A stretch of DNA of 40,508 bases from Deltaproteobacteria bacterium (GTDB lineage: Bacteria > Desulfobacterota > Desulfobulbia > Desulfobulbales > Desulfurivibrionaceae): the NCBI GenBank assembly GCA_021822005.1, contig JAJZSH010000004.1, forward strand, positions 1 to 40,508. Direction: 5' to 3'. Below the pieces are notes generated by a model, which was given only the letters and a program-made list of their open reading frames with translations, made no database searches and had not been told where the DNA came from. Every line of letters begins with the position of its first letter. Positions within the stretch are counted from its first letter, which is position 1. Below, piece by piece: positions 9,165-18,221 of the stretch. The position numbers were made by a program, and so were the translations under genes.

Positions 9165-9348
9165 CCATCATCAACCGCCATTTTTCTTAAAAAAGAGAAA
9201 AATCGACGTGAATCGATGAATCTTACACAGATTCTATCTTGCTGTCCACGCCCTATTTCTCTACGGAAAATGGGTGGCCTTCCTGTAGAAAAATCGCTAT
9301 ATATTGAGGACTGCATTCCGAATGATTTTAAAGAAAGGGAGCCAGAAA

Positions 9349-10272
9349 ATGGTTGAACAGATAACAGACGTGGTGATTATCGGCGCGGGCCCGGCAGGGT
9401 TGCAGGCCGCCGTGCACGCGGTGCGGAAAAAGGCTTCGGTGCTTGTCTTGGGCCGCTTGGAAAACAGCAGTATTTACCGGGCCCATGTTGAGAATTATCT
9501 CTGCGTCGATGGCGTGACCGGCGGGGCGGAGCTGATGGGGATCGCCCTGGCCCAGGCAACCCGTTTTGGCGCGGAGGTGTGGCCGGAGGATGTCCTGCAT
9601 CTTGACCAGGAAGGCGAGCGGTTCACGGTCAACGTGGAAAGCGGGCGGCGGGTTACGGCCCGGACCCTGATCCTGGCCACCGGCATTTCGCGCAAAAAGC
9701 TTAAGGTGCCGGGCGAGAAGGAGCTGCTGGGGCGTGGGGTCAGTTACTGTGTGGATTGCGACGCCAACTTTTATCGCAACGCCAGGGTGGCGGTGGCGGG
9801 CAACGAATCCGCCGCGGTGGACGGAGCCCTGACCCTTACCAGGTATGCCTCCGAGGTCCATCTGGTCTGCAAGGACATGGCGGTCACGAAAGAGCTTGGC
9901 GAAAAGCTGGCCGCCAGCTCCGTTGTGGTTCATAAGGGAGTATGGGTCAAGAAGATTCTTGGAGAAAAGGCGGTGAGCGGACTCCTGCTGGACAGCGGCG
10001 AGACCCTTGCGGTGGACGGGGTCTTTGTCGAACTCGGGGCCAAGGGGGCCATGGAGCTTGCCACCAGCATCGGCGTCATGCTCGACACGGAAACCTTCTC
10101 CTTTATCGAGACCAACAAGAAGCAGGAGACCAACATCCCCGGCATCTACGCGGCGGGCGACATCGCCGGGCCTCCCTGGCAGATGGCCAAGGCGGTGGGG
10201 GAAGGGTGCGTGGCCGGCTGGGAGGCCGCCAACCATGCCAACCGGCTCAAGCGTGCGCCGGAAAGCGCGTAG
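9349..10272 (+). CDS. Thioredoxin-reductase-like FAD oxidoreductase
   Basis: MVEQITDVVIIGAGPAGLQAAVHA...ATGISRKKL...SYCVDCDANFY...GIYAAGDIAGPPWQMAKAVGEG. Confidence 0.85.
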   Translation: MVEQITDVVIIGAGPAGLQAAVHAVRKKASVLVLGRLENSSIYRAHVENYLCVDGVTGGAELMGIALAQATRFGAEVWPEDVLHLDQEGERFTVNVESGRRVTARTLILATGISRKKLKVPGEKELLGRGVSYCVDCDANFYRNARVAVAGNESAAVDGALTLTRYASEVHLVCKDMAVTKELGEKLAASSVVVHKGVWVKKILGEKAVSGLLLDSGETLAVDGVFVELGAKGAMELATSIGVMLDTETFSFIETNKKQETNIPGIYAAGDIAGPPWQMAKAVGEGCVAGWEAANHANRLKRAPESA

Positions 10273-10291
10273 CGTGCCGGGTTTTTTGTCG

Positions 10292-10750
10292 ATGGACTCC
10301 CCCGGGCAGTACATGGCAGTCGCCCTTGCCGAGGCGCGGCTTGCGGCGGCGCGGGGCGAGGTGCCCATCGGCGCGGTGCTGGTGGACAGCGCCGGACAGA
10401 TCATCGCCCGGAACGGCAACCGCACCGTCGAGCTGTGCGACCCCGGAGCGCACGCGGAAATGCTGGTGCTGCGGCAGGCGGGCCGGTTGCAGGGCAATTA
10501 CCGATTGCCCGGCACCACCCTCTATGTTACCCTTGAACCCTGCGTGATGTGCGCCGGCGCCCTGGTGCACGCCAGGGTGAGCCGCCTGGTCTATGGGGCC
10601 GTTGACCCCAAGGCCGGCGGGGTTGTCTCTCTTTTTCAGGTCGGGCAGGACACGCGGCTCAATCATCTGCTGGCCGTGGAAGGTGGCCTGCTGGCCGCAG
10701 AGAGCGCCACCCTGCTGCGGGATTTTTTCCGGAAGAGAAGGGGCGGGTAG
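10292..10750 (+). CDS. tadA: tRNA-specific adenosine deaminase
   Basis: Deaminase motifs HAEM and TLEPCVMCAGAL; MDSPGQYMAVALAEARLAAARGEVPIGAVLV. Confidence 0.93.
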   Translation: MDSPGQYMAVALAEARLAAARGEVPIGAVLVDSAGQIIARNGNRTVELCDPGAHAEMLVLRQAGRLQGNYRLPGTTLYVTLEPCVMCAGALVHARVSRLVYGAVDPKAGGVVSLFQVGQDTRLNHLLAVEGGLLAAESATLLRDFFRKRRGG

Positions 10751-10807
10751 GGGAAGGCAAAAGGCAAAAGACAGGGGCGGCTTCAGCCGCGATAATGTGC
10801 TTGAAAC

Positions 10808-10900
<93 letters not shown>

Positions 10901-11094
10901 TGAGACAGCAGTGTATACATGTGGAGACGGGCGGTTATCTTGCTCAAACAACTTGCGGGATTTGAACGGGATTCCAGTGGCAACTGCAAAAAACAGAAGC
11001 ATGGGGTTTCGGCAATTGAGGTCGAGAAGGTCTTCTTCAGTAAGCCGATTTCGTTACTCTTGATGCGATATCCTGCGTTTGGTGCTCAGGCTTG

Positions 11095-12171
11095 ATGGTG
11101 GAATGGGTATTGCCAGCCATAGTCGCGGTAGTTGTTTCGTGGACAGTTACGGCCTGGGTGTGCAGCCAGGCCGAACATTTGCGGCTGGTTGACGCACCCA
11201 ATCACCGTTCCTCGCATGTGCAGCCAACACCCCGCAGCGGCGGCCTGGGGATTGTTTCGGCGGGGCTGGTTTCCGGGGGCTGGCTTGTGTTGGAACAGGC
11301 CCCCGTCGATGCGCGGCTCTGTGTCGTGATCGCGCTTTCCCTGCTGATTGCCGTGGTGGGGCTGTGGGACGACATTCGCCCTCTGTCGGCCACGGTGCGT
11401 TTTGGTGTGCAAGTAGCCGTGTGCGGCGGCTTGCTGGTCGTGCTGGGCGATATGACGCCCGCCCTCAACCCTCTCTCTCTCACGGAGAAAGAGGGAGTTG
11501 CCTTCGGGGCCTGGATTTTCCCGGCGTTGTTGCTGCTGGCGGGTGTGTGGTGGATCAATCTGTTCAATTTCATGGATGGCATTGATGGCCTTGCCGGACA
11601 ACAGGCGGTGTTCATGCTCGTTGCGGCTGCCGTTGGGGTCGCAATTGGGCACCCGGAGGCGATGTCGCACCCCGTTTGGTTATGGATGCTCTGTCTGGCC
11701 GCGGCCACTGTCGGATTCTTGTTCCTCAACTGGCCGCCGGCCCGGATTTTCATGGGCGATGTGGGCAGCACCTACCTTGCGTTCATGATTGTTTTTTTCA
11801 GTCTGGCCTCAGTATTTGCAGGTTGGCTGAGCTACCCGGTCTGGCTGATTCTGGCCGCGCTGTTTGTTACGGATGCAACAGTGACCTTGGTCAGGCGCAT
11901 GGTGCAAGGCGAGCGCTGGCATGAGGCGCATCGAACCCATGCCTACCAGCGTCTGGCCAGGCGTTTGGGAGGGCATCGGCCGGTGACTTTTCTTGCGGCT
12001 GGGATTAATATCTTCTGGTTGGCGCCGCTGGCCTGGGTCTGTCTCGATTATCGTCCAGCATGGGAATGGTGGATGGTGGGGCTGGCCTATGCCCCCCTGG
12101 TTTCAGGGGTTGTCTTCGCAGGCGCCGGGAGGCGCGAACAGGATAACAGGAGCTCGCAGGAAACCGCATGA
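11095..12171 (+). CDS. WecA/TagO/MraY-type polyprenyl-phosphate glycosyl-1-phosphate transferase
   Basis: DAPNHRSSHVQPTPRSGGLGI, NLFNFMDGIDGLAGQQA, FLFLNWPPARIFMGDVGSTYLAF. Confidence 0.9.
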   Translation: MVEWVLPAIVAVVVSWTVTAWVCSQAEHLRLVDAPNHRSSHVQPTPRSGGLGIVSAGLVSGGWLVLEQAPVDARLCVVIALSLLIAVVGLWDDIRPLSATVRFGVQVAVCGGLLVVLGDMTPALNPLSLTEKEGVAFGAWIFPALLLLAGVWWINLFNFMDGIDGLAGQQAVFMLVAAAVGVAIGHPEAMSHPVWLWMLCLAAATVGFLFLNWPPARIFMGDVGSTYLAFMIVFFSLASVFAGWLSYPVWLILAALFVTDATVTLVRRMVQGERWHEAHRTHAYQRLARRLGGHRPVTFLAAGINIFWLAPLAWVCLDYRPAWEWWMVGLAYAPLVSGVVFAGAGRREQDNRSSQETA

Positions 12172-14084
12172 AATACCAGTTTCGTAAACTGAATTTTTGG
12201 ATTGTGCTCGGGGTTGACCTGCTGCTGCTGGTCGCCGCGCATCTGCTGGCCTACGTAATTCGTTTCGATGGCGCTGTGCCCCAGGAACAGCGGGCCAACA
12301 TCTCCGCCGTCCTCGGTTTTCTTCTTCCCGCCAAGCTGGTGCTGTTTCATTTCTTTGGGTTGTATCGCGGGATGTGGAGGTACACCTCCCTGGCGGACCT
12401 GCTGAACATCCTCAAGGCCTGCGTGGTTGCGGGGTTTATTACTTTGGGCGGCATTCTGTTGTTGAACCGTTTTGCGGGGTTTTCCAGGTCGGTCTTTGTG
12501 CTCGATGCTCTGTTGACCTTCCTTTTCATCGCCGGGTTTCGTATCAGCCTCAGGCTCTCTTGCCAGAATGCTTTCTGTCTGCCATTTTTTCGGGAGGATG
12601 CCAGCAAACGGCTGCGCCGCAAGCGGTTGCTCATCATCGGGGCCGGAGACGCGGCCGAGAAGGTGACGCGGGAAATCAACGACAACAAGGCCTTGCCCTA
12701 CATGGTGGCCGGGTTTCTGGATGATCATGCCGCCAAGATCGGCCAGCGGATTCACGGTATTCCGGTTCTCGGCCCCATTGCGGATCTTTCGGAGTATGCG
12801 TTTAAAACCAAGGCCCAGGAGGTGCTCATTGCCATTCCCTCGGCCAGCCGTGACCAGATGCAGAGGATTGTCGAGCTGTGCCGGGCTTGCGAAATTCCGT
12901 TCAAGACCCTGCCGGGGCTGGGGGAGCTGATCAGCGATCGGGTTTCCATCAAGGCCATCCGGGATGTCTCGTACAAGGATCTCCTGGGTCGACCGCCGGT
13001 GCGGCTTGCGCTGCAGGAGATCGGTGGGATCCTGGCGGGGAGGACTATTCTCATTACCGGGGCCGGGGGTTCCATCGGCTCTGAACTGTGCCGTCAGATC
13101 GTCCGTTTCCAGCCCGGGAGTCTCATCCTCATGGACATCAGCGAACAGAATCTCTACCAGATCGAGATGGAGCTGCGTCACGAATACGGCTACCCTGACT
13201 ACGTGGCGGTGCTCGGCAAGGTACAGGACAAGGCTTTGCTGGAGGCGCTGTTTCAGCAGTATCGACCGGTCGTGGTTTTTCATGCCGCAGCCTACAAGCA
13301 TGTGCCCATGGTCGAGCGCAATCCCTGGGAGGGGGTGTACAACAATATCTTTGCCTCCAAGCGGTTGATGGAGGTTTCGGCGCGGTATGGGGTGGAGCGT
13401 TTTATCCTGATCTCCACCGACAAGGCGGTGCGGCCCACCAATGTCATGGGCGCCACCAAGCGGATGACCGAGATCCTCATGCAGGGTTTTTGCGAGAGGG
13501 GCAAGGACTCCGCGTCAGGAACCCGGTTCATGGCGGTGCGTTTCGGCAACGTCCTCGGTTCCTCGGGCTCGGTCATCCCCCTGTTCCGGCGGCAGATCGA
13601 GTTGGGCGGCCCGGTCACCGTCACCCACCCGGATATGACCCGCTACTTCATGTCCATCGAGGAGGCGAGCCAGCTTATTCTCCAGGCCGCGGCCATGGGC
13701 GAGGGCGGGGAGATTTTCATCCTGGAGATGGGGACGCCGGTGCGGATCGGTCAGATGGCCCGCGATTTGATCCAGCTCTGCGGCAAGGAGCCGGATACGG
13801 AGATCGAGATCAGGTACACCGGGCTTAGGCCCGGCGAAAAGATGTACGAGGAGTTGATCACCGAGGGCGAGGGGATCGTGAGCACCGGTCATGAGAAGAT
13901 CATGGTGCTGCGCGGGAACGGCGCTTCCCTGGAGGGCTTGCAGGAATCGCTGGAAAACCTCAAGCAGTTCGCTTCAACCCATGACGCAGAGGGGATCAAA
14001 GCCGAGCTTGGCAAGGTGATCCCCGAGTACACATCCCAGGCCAGTGAATCCGTCCTGCCTAATTCCGAGTTGTTTTCAAGGTGA
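12168..14084 (+). CDS. CapD/WbpM/FlaA1-family nucleotide-sugar epimerase/dehydratase
   Basis: N-terminal TM region; ILITGAGGSIGSELCRQIV, STDKAVRPTNVMGATKR, MAVRFGNVLGSSGSVIPLF. Confidence 0.93.
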   Translation: MKYQFRKLNFWIVLGVDLLLLVAAHLLAYVIRFDGAVPQEQRANISAVLGFLLPAKLVLFHFFGLYRGMWRYTSLADLLNILKACVVAGFITLGGILLLNRFAGFSRSVFVLDALLTFLFIAGFRISLRLSCQNAFCLPFFREDASKRLRRKRLLIIGAGDAAEKVTREINDNKALPYMVAGFLDDHAAKIGQRIHGIPVLGPIADLSEYAFKTKAQEVLIAIPSASRDQMQRIVELCRACEIPFKTLPGLGELISDRVSIKAIRDVSYKDLLGRPPVRLALQEIGGILAGRTILITGAGGSIGSELCRQIVRFQPGSLILMDISEQNLYQIEMELRHEYGYPDYVAVLGKVQDKALLEALFQQYRPVVVFHAAAYKHVPMVERNPWEGVYNNIFASKRLMEVSARYGVERFILISTDKAVRPTNVMGATKRMTEILMQGFCERGKDSASGTRFMAVRFGNVLGSSGSVIPLFRRQIELGGPVTVTHPDMTRYFMSIEEASQLILQAAAMGEGGEIFILEMGTPVRIGQMARDLIQLCGKEPDTEIEIRYTGLRPGEKMYEELITEGEGIVSTGHEKIMVLRGNGASLEGLQESLENLKQFASTHDAEGIKAELGKVIPEYTSQASESVLPNSELFSR

Positions 14085-14331
14085 CCTCTCCGTTCGTCCC
14101 GAGCCTGTCGAAGGGCGGCATAAACGCCGTTAACACTGCCGCCATCTTGATGGCAAACCGGAATAAGGGGTGAGCGTTGCTTTCGGCAGGGCATCTTTCC
14201 GGAATCGTTGATAAAGTTATCGAATGAGGCTGGTATCTTGTCCTCTTGGCCATTTTGTTCTTTGCAAGAGGGAACAGGTATTGTAAAGTGGTGCCCCATC
14301 GGCCAGCGTGCCTGTGTGTCCTGAAAACGCT

Positions 14332-14417
14332 GGAGAGGTGACCGAGTGGCTTAAGGTGCACGCCTGGAACGCGTGTGTACGAGAGTACCGTGGGTTCGAA
14401 TCCCACCTTCTCCGCCA
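14332..14417 (+). tRNA. tRNA-Ser(GGA)
   Basis: GGAGAGG acceptor, long variable arm, anticodon loop CTGGAAC, encoded CCA. Confidence 0.93.
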
Positions 14418-14432
14418 GATATTTTCCGGTTT

Positions 14433-14534
14433 GATAGCCGGGTCCTGCGCAACAGAGACTTGCGAACCCCGCCAGGTCCGGGAGGAAGCAACGGTAGTGA
14501 GTTACTCTGTGTGCCGCAGGGGCGCCTGGCTATC
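14433..14534 (+). ncRNA. ffs: Bacterial small SRP RNA (4.5S)
   Basis: GGGTCCTGCGCAACAG...GAACCCCGCCAGGTCCGGGAGGAAGCAACGGTAG; closing helix GATAGCC/GGCTATC followed by T-run; between tRNA-Ser and dnaX. Confidence 0.93.
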
Positions 14535-14541
14535 ATTTTTT

Positions 14542-14663
14542 TATAAATGTTCAGCAGCACCACATCTGCTTTGTCATCGGTTGATTCGCATACTGAAGTA
14601 TAGCGAATCAGCCTCTTTCGCGCATCTGTGGCAGCAGTGAAGCGGCGCTGCTGAACATTTATA
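14542..14663. repeat. Palindromic structured repeat family P, copy 1
   Basis: Perfect 17-bp terminal arms TATAAATGTTCAGCAGC...GCTGCTGAACATTTATA; internal hairpin TGATTCGC-ATAC-TGAA-GTAT-A-GCGAATCA. Confidence 0.85.
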
Positions 14664-14806
14664 TTTCTTGGTTGATGTGATCTATTAGGCATCAATCTGG
14701 ATTGTTACATTTTTTACGCCTCCGGGAGGCGGCCTGGGTGTCCAGACCTTCGCCACCCCCTTCCATTTCCCCAGAAACACCGGTGTCTGACACCTGAGGA
14801 CTGAAA

Positions 14807-16555
14807 ATGTCCTACCTGGTTTTAGCCAGAAAATGGCGTCCCCAGAATTTTGCTGAGGTTGTCGGTCAGCAGGCCGTGGTGCGCACCTTGCGCAATGCGC
14901 TCACCCGCAACCGGGTGGCCCATGCCATGCTTTTTTCCGGGGTGCGCGGGGTTGGCAAAACCACCCTGGCGAGACTCATGGCCAAGGCGCTCAACTGCCG
15001 GCAGGGCGAGCCGGACGTGCCCTGCAACCAGTGTGAGTCATGCATGGAGATCATGGCCGGCAACGCCATGGATCTGCATGAGATCGACGGCGCCTCCAAT
15101 CGCGGCATCCAGGAGATCCGCGAGCTCAAGGAAAACATCCGCTTTTTCCCCGCCAAGGGGCGCTACAAGATCATCATCATCGATGAAGTGCACATGCTCA
15201 CCACCGAGGCCTTCAACGCCCTGTTGAAGACCCTGGAAGAGCCCCCGGCCCACGTCTATTTCATGTTCGCCACCACCGAGCTGCACAAGATCCCGATCAC
15301 CATCCTCTCCCGTTGTCAGCGCTATGAGCTCAAGCGTGTTCCCTTTGCCGAGCTGGTTGCGTTTTTTGCCAGGATCGCCGGGGCGGAAAAGGTTGCTATT
15401 TCCCAGCCTGCCCTGGAGATGATCGGTCGGGAGGCTGAAGGCAGTGTGCGGGACGGCTTGAGTCTTCTTGATCAGATCTTTTCCTTTGGCGGAGAGGAGA
15501 TCAGCGATGGGGATGTGGCGGAGGTCCTGGGCCTGGTTGACCGCCGGATCTATGAAAATCTGGCCCGGGCGCTCCTGGCTGCTGATCTGGCCGCATGCCT
15601 TGATATCTTTGCGCAGAGCCATGCCGCAGGCATGGACCTCAAGCGTTTTGCCAACGATCTGCTGGGATTTTTCCGGGCCTTGCTGATTGCCAAGGTCAAG
15701 GCCAGGCCCGAGGAACTGCTGGATCTTTCCGACCAGGAGCTTGCGGCCATCAAGGATATTGCCGCGGGCGCCAGCCAGGAAACACTCTACCAGTATTTTT
15801 CCCTGCTGTTGAAGGGAAGCGAGGAGATGCAGTACTCGTCCCGCCCCCGCCTTGCGCTGGAGATGGCCTTTGTCCGGGCAACCCAGGCCGGCCAGATCGT
15901 GCCGGCGGCCGCCCTGCTGGCCCATCTTGACGGATTGCTGGCCGGAGCCGTCCCCCTGCCGCAGAGTGCAGGGAGGCCGGGTTCCCCGTTGATTTTCACG
16001 GCGGAACCGGAGCCAGCCGCGCCCAGGTCTATGCCCCGGTCATCGGTATCCGCCCCTTTTTCCGGAGCGCTGCCGGAACAAAAAAAAAATGAAATAGCGG
16101 ACACGCCAAGGCCCTTGCCGGAGCAAGGCGGGCAATCGCCTTCTGCGACAACCGCTCCCCCTCCTGGTCGGGAGGTAAAAAGACACTGGGAGGCATTTAT
16201 TGAGTATGTCAAGGAGCGTAAGCGCTGGATGGCTCCTGTGCTGCAACTGTGCGCCATGGCCCGTGACGAAGGGGGCGAGCTGGTCCTGAAGTTTGATGAC
16301 CCCTCCGACTGCAAGCTGTTGCAGGAGCATGACAATCTGAAGCTCCTGCAGGCCTTTGCCCTGGATTTTTTCCAGCATGATTTCCGGGTCGTTTTCAAGG
16401 TGCGCGGCGCACAACAGGCAGCCGAGGATGGCGGGGGCGATGAGGCGGAGAGCCTTCTTGCCGAGCGGCGGGTTCTGGCCAATGACCCCATGGTGCAGAT
16501 GGCCACCGAGATTTTTGGCGGCCAGGTCGGCAGTATCCGGACCGGGCCCAGGTAA
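14807..16555 (+). CDS. dnaX: DNA polymerase III subunit gamma/tau
   Basis: MSYLVLARKWRPQNFAEVVGQ, GVRGVGKTTLARLMAKALNC, IIDEVHMLTTEAFNALLKTLEEPP. Confidence 0.97.
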   Translation: MSYLVLARKWRPQNFAEVVGQQAVVRTLRNALTRNRVAHAMLFSGVRGVGKTTLARLMAKALNCRQGEPDVPCNQCESCMEIMAGNAMDLHEIDGASNRGIQEIRELKENIRFFPAKGRYKIIIIDEVHMLTTEAFNALLKTLEEPPAHVYFMFATTELHKIPITILSRCQRYELKRVPFAELVAFFARIAGAEKVAISQPALEMIGREAEGSVRDGLSLLDQIFSFGGEEISDGDVAEVLGLVDRRIYENLARALLAADLAACLDIFAQSHAAGMDLKRFANDLLGFFRALLIAKVKARPEELLDLSDQELAAIKDIAAGASQETLYQYFSLLLKGSEEMQYSSRPRLALEMAFVRATQAGQIVPAAALLAHLDGLLAGAVPLPQSAGRPGSPLIFTAEPEPAAPRSMPRSSVSAPFSGALPEQKKNEIADTPRPLPEQGGQSPSATTAPPPGREVKRHWEAFIEYVKERKRWMAPVLQLCAMARDEGGELVLKFDDPSDCKLLQEHDNLKLLQAFALDFFQHDFRVVFKVRGAQQAAEDGGGDEAESLLAERRVLANDPMVQMATEIFGGQVGSIRTGPR

Positions 16556-16651
16556 AAGGCGGAAGGTAAAAGGTAAAAGGCGAAAGGACAGCGGGGGCAG
16601 GCAGCCGCTCCTGCTGTCGGCGCAGTGTGTCGGAAAGTCAATGCCGGAGAT

Positions 16652-16966
16652 ATGCGGATGGATATGAAACAGATGGTGAAACAGGCGCAGCAGTTCCAGC
16701 AACGCCTGACGGAGATGCAGGGGGAGTTGGCGGGCAGGCAGGTCAGCGCCTCGGTGGGCGGCGGCATGGTGAGCGCCACGGTGAATGGCAGGCATGAGCT
16801 CGTCAGCCTGACCATTGACAAGGAAGTGGTGGACCCGGCGGACCCGCAAATGCTCCAGGACCTTGTGGTCTCCGCGGTGAATGAGGCCATGCGCAAGGCC
16901 CAGGCGATGAGCGAGGCCGAGATGGCCAAGCTCACCGGCGGCATCAAGATTCCTGGAATGTTTTAA
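16652..16966 (+). CDS. YbaB/EbfC nucleoid-associated protein
   Basis: MDMKQMVKQAQQFQQRLTEMQGEL...GGIKIPGMF; between dnaX and recR. Exact start uncertain (16652 or 16658). Confidence 0.92.
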   Translation: MRMDMKQMVKQAQQFQQRLTEMQGELAGRQVSASVGGGMVSATVNGRHELVSLTIDKEVVDPADPQMLQDLVVSAVNEAMRKAQAMSEAEMAKLTGGIKIPGMF

Positions 16967-17019
16967 GGTGAAAGTTTAAAGGCGAGTCTCTTGAAAAAAT
17001 CCTACGATGTGCAATTGCC

Positions 17020-17124
17020 GTCATTCCGGCGAAAGCCGGAGGTAAGCGAGCTACGCGAGACTCCGATCCAGTAGTTTCTGGAGGTTGTGTCAAATCTGGA
17101 CCCCGGTCTTCGCCGGGGTGACGA
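17020..17124. repeat. Composite intergenic palindromic repeat
   Basis: GTCATTCCGGCGAAAGCCGGAG ... CCCCGGTCTTCGCCGGGGTGAC; related to 4486-4511. Confidence 0.65.
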
Positions 17125-17219
17125 CTTTCGCAAGAGGCTCAGGTGCAAGGTGAAAAAATGAAGAGTGTAACATCTCGTTTGTACGTTCCTTTAACCTTTA
17201 ACCTTGAGCCTTTTTTTAT

Positions 17220-17825
17220 ATGAACGTCGTTCCTCCGGCCCTGAGCCGTCTCATTGCAGACCTGAACCGTCTGCCGGGGATCGGCATGAAAACCGCGACC
17301 CGGCTGGCGCTCCATATCCTGCGGCGGCCCGCCAGCGAGGCCCAGAGTCTGGCCAGGGATCTGGGGGAACTGCACCGGAGTATCAGGCTGTGCAGTGGCT
17401 GTTTTGCCTTTGCCGAAAGCGATCCCTGCGCCATCTGTCAAGACTCCGGACGTGATGGGGGGCTGGTCTGCGTGGTGGAGGAATCCGCGGACCTCATGGC
17501 CATCGAGAAAACCGGGGCCTTCAAGGGCAAGTATCATATTCTCCATGGGGTTCTTTCTCCCATGGACGGGATCGGTCCTGAGGAAATCAAGGCCGATGCC
17601 CTGCTGGAGCGAGTCCGGAAGCAGCAGGTGCGGGAGGTGCTGATCGCCACCAGTTCCACGGTGCCGGGGGAGGCGACGGCCGCCTATCTCATCAAGCGGT
17701 TGCAGGAGGCCGCGGTCAAAGTGACCAGGCTGGCCTGCGGGATTCCCATGGGCATGGACATCAAGTATGCCGATGAGCTCACGCTCAGCCGGGCCATTGA
17801 ATCCCGGAAGGACACTTTTTCCTAG
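17220..17825 (+). CDS. recR: Recombination mediator RecR
   Basis: MNVVPPALSRLIADLNRLPGIGMKTATRLALHIL; Cys4 zinc motif; TOPRIM CVVEESADLMAIE. Confidence 0.97.
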   Translation: MNVVPPALSRLIADLNRLPGIGMKTATRLALHILRRPASEAQSLARDLGELHRSIRLCSGCFAFAESDPCAICQDSGRDGGLVCVVEESADLMAIEKTGAFKGKYHILHGVLSPMDGIGPEEIKADALLERVRKQQVREVLIATSSTVPGEATAAYLIKRLQEAAVKVTRLACGIPMGMDIKYADELTLSRAIESRKDTFS

Positions 17826-18004
17826 GGTGAGAGTTGTGTCTGGGCAGGGAGATTTGCCTGCTTTTTTTCGTGGCTGACGGCAGGCAGGGTAAACTATTTG
17901 TCCTTGACACCCGGGTGAATTGTTGGTATTTGGTTGCCGTTTGGAAGATTTGTCTTAAGAAACAACGGACTGTCGCCATGGGCGGCGTGCTCTTTGTTTT
18001 TTTT

Positions 18005-18081
18005 AGGCGCGTAGCTCAGTTGGTTAGAGCGCTTGCCCGACACGCAAGAGGTCGGCGGTTCGAATCCGCCCGCGCCTACCA
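18005..18081 (+). tRNA. tRNA-Val(GAC)
   Basis: AGGCGCG/CGCGCCT acceptor, loop CCGACAC, GGCGGTTCGAATCCGCC T-arm, CCA. Confidence 0.93.
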
Positions 18082-18221
18082 GAGAACCTTCACGATATCT
18101 TGGCGTCGCGAGGCTTCGCAGAGAGTATTTTTTTTGCTGGGCCCTATTGTGCAGGCAGATTGACCCCGGTCAATGTGCTTGTTTTTGTTTGTGCATTTGC
18201 GGAAAGGCTGATCCAACAACC

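Noticed and set aside
12087-13301. 404-aa minus-strand ORF
   Set aside because: Antisense shadow of the capD-like gene.
14120-14145. GCCGTTAACACTGCCGCC similar to GCTGTTAACACTGCTGCC near 22788
   Set aside because: Single short similarity without paired ends or further context; could be chance or an old repeat fragment.
15787-16947. 386-aa minus-strand ORF
   Set aside because: Antisense to dnaX/ybaB; no domain.
18033-18221. Extended N-terminus of thrS in the ORF track
   Set aside because: Begins inside tRNA-Val; the conserved ThrRS start MTEISLTLPSG is at 18222.
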